Position numbers and translations under genes: made by a program. This document shows positions 42,896 to 50,963 of a stretch of DNA of 64,000 nucleotides, in pieces. How positions within the stretch are numbered: position 1 is the stretch's first letter; the number at the start of each line of letters is the position of its first letter. Location: contig CAZIKN010000002.1 of assembly GCA_964539805.1 (NCBI GenBank), positions 1 to 64,000 on the forward strand, read 5' to 3'. Origin of the DNA: M3007 sp964539805 (lineage in GTDB: Bacteria > Bacteroidota > Bacteroidia > Chitinophagales > Saprospiraceae). The notes beneath the pieces are model-generated. The model was not told the DNA's origin. It searched no databases and was given only the letters and a program-made list of their open reading frames with translations.

Positions 42896-45055
42896 TTAGG
42901 ACAAACAGGTGTAAACGGCCCATGCGCAGGTGTAAGCCAGAATGCTCATTACAACAAATTGAATAACTGCCCAACGCCAACCGCCTGTTTCGCGGCGTAC
43001 GGTGACAGTGGTACTAAAACACTGCATGGCTAAGGCATAAAATACCAAAAGTGATAGCGCTGTAGCAAAGGAATATACCGGTGTGCCATCAAAAAAGGTT
43101 TCCGATTTCATTTTTTCGCGCAAAGTGGCTTTGGATTCATTTTCCGAACGGTCATTGATATCGCCTTCTGCGGATCCCATATTGTACAAAACAGCCAAAG
43201 TGCCTGTAAATACCTCTCGAGCTGCAAAAGATGTCAGCAAGGCAATACCAATCTTCCAATCATAGCCCAATGGCCGTATAACTGGCTCTATAAACTTGCC
43301 CATGCGTCCGGCCCAGGATGCTTCCAGCTTGCTCTGTGCCACAAGATCTTCTGTGGAGGCTGTATCCAACTGCCGAATATTGGCTTCAACCAAGGCTTTT
43401 TGTTCCGCATGCTCAATGGCATTGCCAGGCCCAAACCTGCTCAAGGCCCAAAGTCCCACAGATACATAAAGGATAATTTTGCCCGCCCCTGTAATAAAGG
43501 CCAGCGTTTTTTCCCAAACTGTTAGCCAAACGTTTTTCCAGTGCGGGATACGATATTCGGGCAATTCAATGGCCAAATATGAACGGTCACGGGATCTTAG
43601 CCATTTTTTCATAGCCCATCCGGCTAAAAAGGCCGTGATAACGCCTATGGCATACATACTACCAAACACCAGGGTTCGGGCATCCAAAATGCCGCCAATT
43701 TTAACTGCTGGCACGGCCAAGCCAATCAAAACCAAATATACCGGGATACGCGCACTACAGGAAATGAAGGGGGTTACCATGATCGTAATCAGGCGTTCCT
43801 GCCAATTGCCTATGGTGCGTGCACTCATGATGGCTGGTACGGCACAGGCACTTCCGCTGATCAGGGAAACGACACTGCGGCCATTCATGCCAAAGCGTTG
43901 CATGGTTTTGTCAAACATAAATACAACGCGCGCCATGTAGCCCAACTCCTCCAAAATGGTAATTAAAAAGAACAAAATGGCTATTTGAGGGATAAAGACC
44001 AATATCCCACTAAGCCCTGTTAACACCCCGTCCGTCAACAAGTCCGTAAACCAACCTTGTGGCATAGTCGCCTTTAGCCAATCATTTAAGGCTCCAAAAC
44101 CACTTTCAATAATGGTCATAGGATAGTCGCTCCAGTCAAAAATGGCTTGAAAAATCAACAGCATTACCCCGAAAAAAACAAATGGCCCAAGCCAGCGATG
44201 GGTCAACACAGCATCTACGCGATCTGTAATGGTATCAGGGTAAAATGGAGCCTGCTGAATGGCATCCTTTACAATAGGCGTAAAATGGTCATACCGCTCT
44301 AAAGTTTCATCAATCTGCGCCCTAAGCGATTGAAAATCTTTGGTTTGTGCTATAGCCTCCAAAGTATTTTTTTCCGTTTCGCTTAAAAAAGGCAACCACG
44401 AATAGTGATGAGCCAATAAAAGCGCTCTGTAGGGGGTGGTTTTACCAATGTTTAGGGCTACGGTATCCGCTATTTGTTTTTCATTTTCGGTAAGTTGATA
44501 TATAAACTTATCGCTTTTCGGGTTTTGATCAAGGTGTAGTACACGCTCCAGTTCACTGCTGAGCTTGCCCATGCCCTCTCCGGACCTGGCACTAATGGAT
44601 ACTACAGGCAAGCCCAATCGTTCACTTAATTTCGGGGCATTTATTTTCATGCCTTTCTCCGCTGCCAGATCGGACATATTCAATGCGAGCACAATAGGGA
44701 GGCCCAAATCTGTGATTTGGGTGAGCAGCAACAAATGTTTTTCCAAATGGGTTACGTCCGCAACATACAAAACAGCATCCGGGTAGTTTGTATCGTTGGG
44801 ATTAGTCAATATAGCGGTGACAATTTTTTCATCCGAGGAGGTCGGATGCAAGCTGTATGTGCCGGGTAAATCCACTAATATGCCCTCGCAACTTGGACTT
44901 AGTTTGATTGGCCCTTCCTTGATTTCAACAGTCACCCCTGGGAAATTTCCTGTTTTTTGGCGCAGGCCGGTTAAATGATTGAAAACAGTGGATTTTCCAC
45001 TATTGGGGTTGCCGATCAGGGCTATTCTGTGGGGGCTTTGTGTAGAAGAAATCAT
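42896..45055 (-). CDS. feoB: Ferrous iron transport protein FeoB (intact)
   Basis: 719 residues. Inner-membrane Fe(II) transporter with an N-terminal G domain: G1 GNPNSGKS (residues 15-22), G3 DLPGTYSL, G4 NMSD (about 130). After a GDI-like helical spacer come the membrane helices with Gate motifs; the second Gate region includes CAVPAIMSARTI and SCSARIPVYLVL. It overlaps feoA by 4 bp (45052-45055), the usual feoAB coupling. The 3' 1,023 bp lie inside the tandem duplication. Confidence 0.95.
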   Translation of the reverse strand: MISSTQSPHRIALIGNPNSGKSTVFNHLTGLRQKTGNFPGVTVEIKEGPIKLSPSCEGILVDLPGTYSLHPTSSDEKIVTAILTNPNDTNYPDAVLYVADVTHLEKHLLLLTQITDLGLPIVLALNMSDLAAEKGMKINAPKLSERLGLPVVSISARSGEGMGKLSSELERVLHLDQNPKSDKFIYQLTENEKQIADTVALNIGKTTPYRALLLAHHYSWLPFLSETEKNTLEAIAQTKDFQSLRAQIDETLERYDHFTPIVKDAIQQAPFYPDTITDRVDAVLTHRWLGPFVFFGVMLLIFQAIFDWSDYPMTIIESGFGALNDWLKATMPQGWFTDLLTDGVLTGLSGILVFIPQIAILFFLITILEELGYMARVVFMFDKTMQRFGMNGRSVVSLISGSACAVPAIMSARTIGNWQERLITIMVTPFISCSARIPVYLVLIGLAVPAVKIGGILDARTLVFGSMYAIGVITAFLAGWAMKKWLRSRDRSYLAIELPEYRIPHWKNVWLTVWEKTLAFITGAGKIILYVSVGLWALSRFGPGNAIEHAEQKALVEANIRQLDTASTEDLVAQSKLEASWAGRMGKFIEPVIRPLGYDWKIGIALLTSFAAREVFTGTLAVLYNMGSAEGDINDRSENESKATLREKMKSETFFDGTPVYSFATALSLLVFYALAMQCFSTTVTVRRETGGWRWAVIQFVVMSILAYTCAWAVYTCLS

Positions 45056-45285
45056 ACTTCCAAAAGAATACAGGCGGCTTCTTCTTCTCTAAAGGCCAAG
45101 CGAACGCCATCTATTTTGACATAATATGCCGCTCCGAAAGGTGCTCTGCGGACCATCTCTACCAGAACGCCGGGCCTTACGCCCATGGCAGTGAGTTTAC
45201 TGGCCAATTCGTTGTCGGAAAAAGTGAGAATGGCAGCACTCTCGTACTTCTTTAAGTCAACTATAGTTCGGTATCGTCGCTGCAT
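45052..45285 (-). CDS. feoA: Ferrous iron transport protein FeoA
   Basis: 77 residues, a single SH3-like FeoA domain (DNELASKLTAMGVRPGVLVEMVRRAPFGAAYYVKIDGVRLAFREEEAACILLEV). Cytoplasmic, likely bound to FeoB. Translationally coupled to feoB by a 4-bp overlap. A TACCTTTG promoter on the minus strand (45336-45343) lies 50 bp upstream. No Fur box could be recognised with confidence. Confidence 0.93.
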   Translation of the reverse strand: MQRRYRTIVDLKKYESAAILTFSDNELASKLTAMGVRPGVLVEMVRRAPFGAAYYVKIDGVRLAFREEEAACILLEV

Positions 45286-45335
45286 GTTTATCTGCTGAAA
45301 TGTGCTTATAACGATTTAGACAAATTCCAGACACG

Positions 45336-45343
45336 CAAAGGTA
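45336..45343 (-). promoter_or_regulatory. TAnnTTTG promoter for feoAB
   Basis: TACCTTTG on the minus strand, an exact consensus match 50 bp before the feoA ATG. The gap 45286-45498 contains nothing else recognisable. Confidence 0.6.
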
Positions 45344-45498
45344 GCGTATGCGCAATAGATTTTAGAAGTTTTCAAAACTTAAAAAAAACGGCTGTCTTAC
45401 TACATAACCGCGGCAATGGAATTACCGTAGTTTTGTGTAAAACAACCGAGATTTAATGAAAACAATAAAAGGAGAGACGTCGAATGGGAATTGGCGAC

Positions 45499-45774
45499 CT
45501 ATTCTGCGGTATCGCTATGCTCTATGGCATGCTTAATCCGATCGCGAAGCGATTTTGGTGCCTTAATGGGCGGAAGACTTCGTTGGAAAAAGGAACGGTA
45601 ATAATTTTCATCTGAAACAGGCATGATGCGTGGTGTAGGGAACTCTGGATCATAATATTCCGGGAAGGAGGGGAAATCAGGGTCACTACTCAAATTCTTT
45701 TTATTGCGTTGTGGGGTGCTGCCCGTCCGTTGCTGTGCAGCGGCCTCGGCGCTCGGTTTGGTGGTGCGTCTCAT
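45499..45774 (-). CDS. Small protein of unknown function
   Basis: 91 residues. The N-terminal half is hydrophilic, Pro/Ser/Arg-rich (SSDPDFPSFPEYYDPEFPTPRIM) and probably disordered. The C-terminal half forms an amphipathic stretch (YRSFFQRSLPPIKAPKSLRDRIKHAIEH, split here by family convention), a likely helix. No Cys/His zinc motif, so it is not a zinc anti-sigma factor. It lies downstream of the ECF sigma gene on the same strand, but a strong terminator (45893-45949) separates them. Reality as a gene is likely but unproven. Confidence 0.55.
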   Translation of the reverse strand: MRRTTKPSAEAAAQQRTGSTPQRNKKNLSSDPDFPSFPEYYDPEFPTPRIMPVSDENYYRSFFQRSLPPIKAPKSLRDRIKHAIEHSDTAE

Positions 45775-45892
45775 TGAAGTCTCAGTTTTTAAAATTGTGA
45801 AAAAATCATTGTTTATAGCCCGTTAAGCAATTGATTTTTAATGTATTACACAATTGCGTTCCGTGAAAAAAAGGGTTAAATTTTTGCCTGTG

Positions 45893-45949
45893 GGTGTAAA
45901 AAAAGGGTTTGCATCGTCGCCCTTTTGGCGGATCGTGCAAACCCCTTTG
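45893..45949 (-). terminator. Intrinsic terminator of the ECF sigma gene
   Basis: On the minus strand, GGGTTTGCA ... TGCAAACCC flank a second small hairpin (CGCC-AAAA-GGGCG) and are followed by eight T residues. The stem begins 2 bp after the sigma stop codon. Confidence 0.85.
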
Positions 45950-45950
45950 T

Positions 45951-46613
45951 TTAGGCTGACTGTGGGCGTGGCTGATCTATACCACCGGCGCCATTGACGT
46001 CAGCATCATCAGTACAGTTATCGTTATCTTGCACGGCGTAACCTTTTGACTCCGCATAGTCACGAAGTTTGTCCGCCAATACATTGCGCGCACGGTGCAG
46101 GCGTGAACGTACGGTGCCGATCGGAATATCCAGAATAGCAGCGATTTCCTCGTACGTAAAGTCCTCAAGGTCAAGCAGCACAACTGTTCGAAATTCTTCT
46201 TTCAGTGCGCTGATGGCACGTGTCATTTCATCGCCCATTTGACCAATAGCCATCTCTTCCGCGAGGTTGAAATAACGAGGCGTAGTGGGGTCATCCTCTT
46301 GGTGAAATGCTGCGATTTCATCAAAGTCGCGCTCGCGTGGAGCGTTTTTTCTGGTTCGATACTCGTTGATAAAAGCGTGGCGGCAAATGCGGAACAGCCA
46401 TGCTTTCGCAAAGGTATCTTCGGTGTACTGGTGCAAGAAGCGCCACACTTTCATGTAGGTTTCCTGTACCAGGTCTTCCGCCCGAGTCGCATCGCCCGTG
46501 AGGCGGTACGCATAAGCGTAAACAGCATCCATCAGCGGATAAAATTCACGCTGAAAAATGCGATCACGGCGTGTGTGCTCGGACTCTTCGAATAGGGTAA
46601 ATAAAGTGGCCAT
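45951..46613 (-). CDS. ECF-type RNA polymerase sigma factor
   Basis: 220 residues. Region 2 (about 25-95) includes YAYRLTGDATRAEDLVQETYMKVW and AWLFRICRHAFINEYRTRK; region 4 (about 130-185) has the helix-turn-helix FTYEEIAAILDIPIGTVRSRLHRARNVL. Resembles the SigR/SigH-like stress group. The C-terminal ~30 residues are acidic and low in complexity. No classical anti-sigma gene is adjacent; the 91-residue unknown follows behind a strong terminator. Divergent from gcvT. Confidence 0.9.
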   Translation of the reverse strand: MATLFTLFEESEHTRRDRIFQREFYPLMDAVYAYAYRLTGDATRAEDLVQETYMKVWRFLHQYTEDTFAKAWLFRICRHAFINEYRTRKNAPRERDFDEIAAFHQEDDPTTPRYFNLAEEMAIGQMGDEMTRAISALKEEFRTVVLLDLEDFTYEEIAAILDIPIGTVRSRLHRARNVLADKLRDYAESKGYAVQDNDNCTDDADVNGAGGIDQPRPQSA

Positions 46614-46745
46614 TGTGATTATGGTTTGTTATAAGCGGGCGCAAAGTTCGCGGCGATATGCATGCAACGCAAGAGCTGGGAGAATAAGTTCCCGATAAAA
46701 AAATATTTTTTACAAAATTGCTAAGCTTGAAGGATATTTGCGCAC

Positions 46746-47864
46746 ATGAAAAATACGCCACTCACCGAAAGACACCTCGCGCTCGGAGCCAAAATGGCTG
46801 AGTTTGCCGGGTACAACATGCCCATTTCTTATTCCTCCATTACGGATGAACACCATGCTGTGCGCAATAGCGTTGGGGTTTTTGATGTCAGTCACATGGG
46901 TGAATTTATCGTTAAGGGTAAAGATGCCCTCGCTTTTTTGCAATCAGTTACCAGCAATGACGTAAGTAAGCTCCAGCCTGGCGACGTACAGTATTCTTGT
47001 CTTCCCAATAAAAAAGGGGGCATAGTGGATGACCTGTTGGTGTATCGCTTGGATGATGTGGCTGAAATGACCGTTGCCGGAGAGCAATCCTACATGCTGG
47101 TGGTCAATGCCAGTAATGAAACCAAGGATTGGCGTTGGCTCAAACGACTTGCTCGCGGGTTTGATGTAAAAATGCAAAACATATCAGCCAAAACAGGCCT
47201 GATAGCGGTACAAGGACCAATGGCTGCCAATGCACTGCAAAAACTGACGGATATTGACCTAAAAAGCATACCCTATTACAAATTCAAACGAGGCCGTTTC
47301 GCATCTTGCAACAATGTTATTGTTTCTGCTACCGGATATACCGGCGCAGGCGGTTTCGAGATATATGCCAAAAATAAAGACCTTGTCAAAATTTGGGACA
47401 AAGTGATGAAAAGTGGTGAAAAGTACCAAATAAAGCCCTGTGGCTTGGGCGCGCGGGATACCCTCCGCCTCGAAATGGGCTTTTGCCTCTATGGCAATGA
47501 TATCACGGATGCCACCAGCCCGCTGGAAGCAGGCTTGGGCTGGATTACCAAGTTGGGCAAGGGTGCGGACTTTCCCTCCAAGGCAAAGTTTGTCAAACAA
47601 AAGGCCGATGGCGTAAAACGCCGCTTGGTGGGCTTTGTACTGGACGGCGAACGCCGGGTACCCCGCCATGATTACCCCATTGAGAGCGTACGCGGAGCAG
47701 CCATTGGCGTGGTGACTTCCGGTACACACTCGCCTACTTTGGACAAGCCCATTGGTATGGGATATGTAAAAGCAAAATTTGCAGAACCAGGCACCAAAAT
47801 CAAAATTGTGGCAGGAGGCAAAAAATTGGACGCCATAGTGGCCAAACTGCCCTTTTTAGGGTGA
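46746..47864 (+). CDS. gcvT: Glycine cleavage system aminomethyltransferase (T protein)
   Basis: 372 residues. Transfers the methylene group from lipoyl-aminomethyl (H protein) to tetrahydrofolate, releasing ammonia. GcvT hallmarks: ERHLALGAKMAEFAGYNMPISY near the N-terminus, the VFDVSHMGEF stretch (about 45-54), and ATGYTGAGGFEIYAKN (about 195-210). The other glycine-cleavage genes are absent from the window, so it is a lone gene here, common in Bacteroidota. It starts 4 nt after a GATATTTG near-promoter. Confidence 0.93.
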   Translation: MKNTPLTERHLALGAKMAEFAGYNMPISYSSITDEHHAVRNSVGVFDVSHMGEFIVKGKDALAFLQSVTSNDVSKLQPGDVQYSCLPNKKGGIVDDLLVYRLDDVAEMTVAGEQSYMLVVNASNETKDWRWLKRLARGFDVKMQNISAKTGLIAVQGPMAANALQKLTDIDLKSIPYYKFKRGRFASCNNVIVSATGYTGAGGFEIYAKNKDLVKIWDKVMKSGEKYQIKPCGLGARDTLRLEMGFCLYGNDITDATSPLEAGLGWITKLGKGADFPSKAKFVKQKADGVKRRLVGFVLDGERRVPRHDYPIESVRGAAIGVVTSGTHSPTLDKPIGMGYVKAKFAEPGTKIKIVAGGKKLDAIVAKLPFLG

Positions 47865-47897
47865 TTTTCGGGGTTTCCAAATCAATATTCAGGAAAT

Positions 47898-47955
47898 TTT
47901 TGAAAATCAGGTAAATCAATCCTGCCCCCCCTAAATCATTTAAATCCGGGTATAA
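47898..47955. repeat. Dispersed ~93-bp repeat, partial copy C
   Basis: Carries AAAATCAGGTAAATCAATCC and TCATTTAAATCCGGGTATAAA, matching copy B at 50907-50963 but with a C-rich replacement in the middle. It ends at the ATG of the glycosyltransferase gene, so it supplies that gene's immediate upstream sequence. Confidence 0.65.
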
Positions 47956-48648
47956 ATGTCCCAATTGTCTGTCATTATTCCCACACTTAATGAGGGCAAC
48001 ACCATCGCTGCCACCGTTCGCTATATGCTCGTGAATGGTGGCAGTGCTGTTTTAGAGATATTGGTTGTTGATGCCCAAAGTGAGGATGATACTGCGCGGC
48101 AGGCAGCCACAGCAGGAGCTACAGTGCTCCCATGTGCCACGCGCAGCAGGGCAGCACAAATGAACCACGGTGCAAAAGCTGCCAAGGGCAAGATACTTTA
48201 TTTTGTGCATGCTGATACTATCCCTCCAGCATCCTTTGCACGGGATATACAAGATCGCCTGGCCGCAGGGTATGATATGGGCTGTTACCGCTATAAATTT
48301 GATTCACCGAGTTTTTTGCTGAAAATTAACGCCTTTTTTAATCGCTTTCCTTTCCTTTGGTGCCAGGGCGGCGACAAAACCTTTTTTATCCAAAAAGAAA
48401 AATTCTTTGCCCTGGGCGGTTATGATGAATATTACACCATTATGGAAGAATACGATTTTCTCCGCCGGGCCATGCCCCTCTATCGCATGTGTACCATACC
48501 CAAATACGCCATCGTTTCAGCACGGAAATACGCCAAAAACTCGTGGTTGCAAGTTCAATTAGCCAATGCCAAAGTATTCGGTATGTTCAAGCGCGGAGAG
48601 GCTCCGGAAAAGATGAGAGAAGAATATCGGAGGATGTTGAAGATGTAG
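47956..48648 (+). CDS. GT2-family glycosyltransferase, TIGR04283-like
   Basis: 230 residues, a single GT-A domain. The opening SVIIPTLNEGNTIAATV (about 4-20), acidic VVDAQSEDDT (about 37-46), the DxD-like HADTIPP (about 80-86) and WCQGGDKTFFI (about 128-138) match the TIGR04283 group often noted in arsenosugar clusters. No arsenic genes are present here, so its sugar acceptor is open. Its first codon abuts repeat copy C. Convergent with the cyclase gene (10 bp). Confidence 0.83.
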   Translation: MSQLSVIIPTLNEGNTIAATVRYMLVNGGSAVLEILVVDAQSEDDTARQAATAGATVLPCATRSRAAQMNHGAKAAKGKILYFVHADTIPPASFARDIQDRLAAGYDMGCYRYKFDSPSFLLKINAFFNRFPFLWCQGGDKTFFIQKEKFFALGGYDEYYTIMEEYDFLRRAMPLYRMCTIPKYAIVSARKYAKNSWLQVQLANAKVFGMFKRGEAPEKMREEYRRMLKM

Positions 48649-48658
48649 GAATAACGCA

Positions 48659-50269
48659 TCAATACGTCTTTATCCCCGTCACATAAAACATTTCCATCAT
48701 ACCCTTATTTTTGGCGGATACTTTACCACGGGACTGCCATTCGAATTCGTAACGGGCCTGATCATACGTGTCTTCGCTCACATTCACGCGGCCGGCATCA
48801 CAGGTTTCTTCCATACGGGCGGCCACGTTTACGGTATCGCCCCAAATATCATAGGCGAATTTTTTGGAGCCTACCACACCTGCTACCACAGGGCCAGTGT
48901 GAATGCCTATGCGAGCCTCAAAGAAAGGAATGCCCCTGTGTTGCCGCTCGGCTTTCATGTGCAGCATAAAGTCCTGTATCTCAAGGGCTGCCCGCACCAC
49001 ATCGCCTGCACTTGCCTTGTCGGACAAGCCGCTGGCACACATATAGGCATCGCCTATGGTCTTGATTTTTTCGATACGGTATTTGGTGATGATTTGATCA
49101 AAATTGGAGAAGCAATAGTCCAATTCTTCCACCAGCAATTCGGGGCTAAGCCGTTCGGCCACATAGGTGAATTTGGCAAAATCAATAAACATGACCGTGG
49201 CTTGATCATACTTCCGGGCGGCCACCTTGTTGCGGGTTTTGAGTTCTTCGGCTATTGCAGGAGGCAAAATATTGAGCAGCAGGTTATCACTGCGCCGTTT
49301 CTCCGCCTCAATCTCGCTGTTTTTATGGGTGAGTTCCTCTGCGGTTCTGCGTTTGGCGCGATACCGTACATAAAATAGTCCGGCTAGTATCAAGACAAAA
49401 CCACTCAAAAGGGCCAGGACATTACGGAGGGCTTTGTCGCGTGTGCGGCCCAATTCAGTTACGGCTAATAATTCTTTTTGTTCGGCCAGCTCGCGCTCTT
49501 GCTGAACCCGCACGATGGAATCCGCCATTTGTTCGGCAGTTAGGTTGGCCACCAACCGGGTTTTCAGTTGAATGACGGAATCCGAGCGCAACATGGCCCG
49601 CTGGGTCTTTTCTAATTCAGCAGCCTTTTGGGATATTTCCTGTTGGGTTTTTTCCTGTACTTCTTTGATTTGGGTCTGATAGGTGGTCTCGATGGTTTGA
49701 CTTTGGCCACTCAATTGGCGAATCTGTTCGCTTAGGCGCTGATTATCGAGGCGCAAGCGGCTCAGTTCTTCCTGCAAACGGTTAACGGCCTCGCCGCCAC
49801 CGCGCCCGCCACCGCTGTTGTCTTTGAGGTAATTGACCAACTCCCTGCTCCATTTTAATTCTTCTTTCAGGTCATTGCGGTTGTGTGCCAATTCTTGAAG
49901 TTTTTCAGAAGAGCCAAGTGCTACATCACGGAGGCCATGGTTGCGGGCCGCGTTCCAGGCCTGGATAAAGCGCTCTGCGGCAAGGCGGGGATTGCTGGAT
50001 TTTAAGGCATCGGCGCTGAGGTATAAAGATTCGCCCTCTTTTCGGCGGTCACCGAGTTCAACGGCCAATTGAGCAGCCTGTAAAGCGTAATCAGCAGATT
50101 TTGCCGCTTGGTTGCGTTTATATTTTTCGGCAAATTGATAGCATAGGTTCAATTTGGTGCGCTTGTCGGTGGTGCGCTTGATCTGCGCTTCTAATTCTGC
50201 CGGAGATTGGGCAAAGGCATAATTAAAAACTGAAACAAAGACAAGAATAAAAGCGGGTACGGATTTCAT
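48659..50269 (-). CDS. Membrane-bound class III adenylate cyclase
   Basis: 536 residues from ATG 50269, chosen for its signal peptide (MKSVPAFILVFVSVFNYAFAQ); the frame extends to 50377 but lacks this. A TPR-like helical region (about 22-140) and a long Gln/Arg/Glu coiled coil (about 160-290) are followed by one transmembrane helix (about 300-320), then a class III cyclase domain (about 350-536): metal Asp in VMFIDFAKFT, Lys-Thr-Ile-Gly-Asp, and the catalytic Asn/Arg in WGDTVNVAARMEE. The Lys and Asp choice favours ATP. Possible cAMP source for Crp-type regulators, but the local Crp lacks the cAMP pocket. Confidence 0.87.
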   Translation of the reverse strand: MKSVPAFILVFVSVFNYAFAQSPAELEAQIKRTTDKRTKLNLCYQFAEKYKRNQAAKSADYALQAAQLAVELGDRRKEGESLYLSADALKSSNPRLAAERFIQAWNAARNHGLRDVALGSSEKLQELAHNRNDLKEELKWSRELVNYLKDNSGGGRGGGEAVNRLQEELSRLRLDNQRLSEQIRQLSGQSQTIETTYQTQIKEVQEKTQQEISQKAAELEKTQRAMLRSDSVIQLKTRLVANLTAEQMADSIVRVQQERELAEQKELLAVTELGRTRDKALRNVLALLSGFVLILAGLFYVRYRAKRRTAEELTHKNSEIEAEKRRSDNLLLNILPPAIAEELKTRNKVAARKYDQATVMFIDFAKFTYVAERLSPELLVEELDYCFSNFDQIITKYRIEKIKTIGDAYMCASGLSDKASAGDVVRAALEIQDFMLHMKAERQHRGIPFFEARIGIHTGPVVAGVVGSKKFAYDIWGDTVNVAARMEETCDAGRVNVSEDTYDQARYEFEWQSRGKVSAKNKGMMEMFYVTGIKTY

Positions 50270-50375
50270 ACAACGAGAAAGCCGCTTAACGATCAAACGC
50301 GATGTGGAATTGTGCGTGGTCGAAAAGCCCCGCAAGATGGGAAGTTTATCTTGAGTGTGCAATAGGGATAGGCAC

Positions 50376-50406
50376 AAAAAAAACGCGCCGCTCTTTTGCG
50401 GCGCGT
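50376..50406 (-). terminator. Intrinsic terminator upstream of the cyclase gene
   Basis: On the minus strand, ACGCGCCGC-(6 nt)-GCGGCGCGT, a 9-bp GC stem, is followed by eight T residues. It would stop a leftward transcript that starts to the right of 50406. The nearest leftward gene, the O-antigen-ligase gene, ends at 50922. Confidence 0.8.
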
Positions 50407-50870
50407 CGGTTTCCCGTATATAATCTCATGAAAAGTTGTGCGTGGAATGGTCAAACGTTTATCACTTTATCTTTGTGTTTGCTCGTTTGCTTTGTTTGAC
50501 GATACAAAAGTGCGGCGTCACGACAGTGTTGCAAAGAACAAAAAACGACTTTTGTTAAATAATAATTAGCTTAAAAAATTAGATAAATTCACAGTAATAT
50601 CCCTTTTATTAAATTTATGGTTAAAGTAAAAATTTTTAAAATTTATCTCTTTAATTTAAAGATAATCAATATTTTATGATAATTTTTATTTACCTAAGTA
50701 TTAAATTGTATCTTCTTGTAGAAGGGGGTAGATACTTGAGTATATGGATGTGTTATATTGGGTTTTGTTGAAAAAAATTTGATTTTTTGTTGAAAAAAAA
50801 AAGCAAATTTTTTTTTCAAAAAGCCCTGTTTTTGCAAATTATTATGATTTTTGGTCATTTATGGCCAGCA
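50407..50870. other. AT-rich 464-bp gap with no clear gene
   Basis: Very AT-rich, especially 50560-50860, with long A/T runs. A perfect plus-strand TATCTTTG box lies at 50468-50475 but no convincing coding frame follows; a 40-codon frame at 50447-50569 lacks family resemblance. At 50771-50820 an A-run, AAGCAAA and a T-run could form a weak terminator-like hairpin. The right part leads into repeat copy B. Confidence 0.5.
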
Positions 50871-50963
50871 CAAAGTGGTTTTGAATTACTCGCGTCTGTA
50901 AATCTTTAAAAATCAGGTAAATCAATCCTGGTAATCTTCAAAATCACTTAAATCCTGGTATAA
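50871..50963. repeat. Dispersed ~93-bp repeat, copy B; encodes the end of the O-antigen-ligase gene
   Basis: Reverse complement of copy A (38377-38471) with high identity by eye. The leftward reading of its right part gives the last ~14 codons and the stop codon (YQDLSDFEDYQD) of the O-antigen-ligase-like gene, so the repeat overwrote or supplied the native C-terminus. Confidence 0.75.

Larger units (their letters stand above)
41028..43921. repeat. Tandem duplication, copy 2 (2,894 bp)
   Basis: Second head-to-tail copy, contiguous with copy 1. Its left end is the chimeric crp/feoB junction and its right end continues into the intact feoB. The two copies look identical, so the event is very recent, or it is an assembly artefact. 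Confidence 0.93.

Noticed and set aside
45286..45498. Fur box or metal riboswitch before feoAB
   Set aside because: No convincing palindrome was found in the gap, only the TAnnTTTG box.
45456..45536. 26-codon frame behind a TAGTTTTG box (45428-45435)
   Set aside because: Very short, no family resemblance, and antisense to the end of the 91-residue gene; probably chance.
50447..50569. 40-codon frame with a hydrophobic start (MVKRLSLYLCVCSFALF)
   Set aside because: Its ATG lies upstream of the TATCTTTG box, and the tail is lysine/asparagine-rich AT noise.
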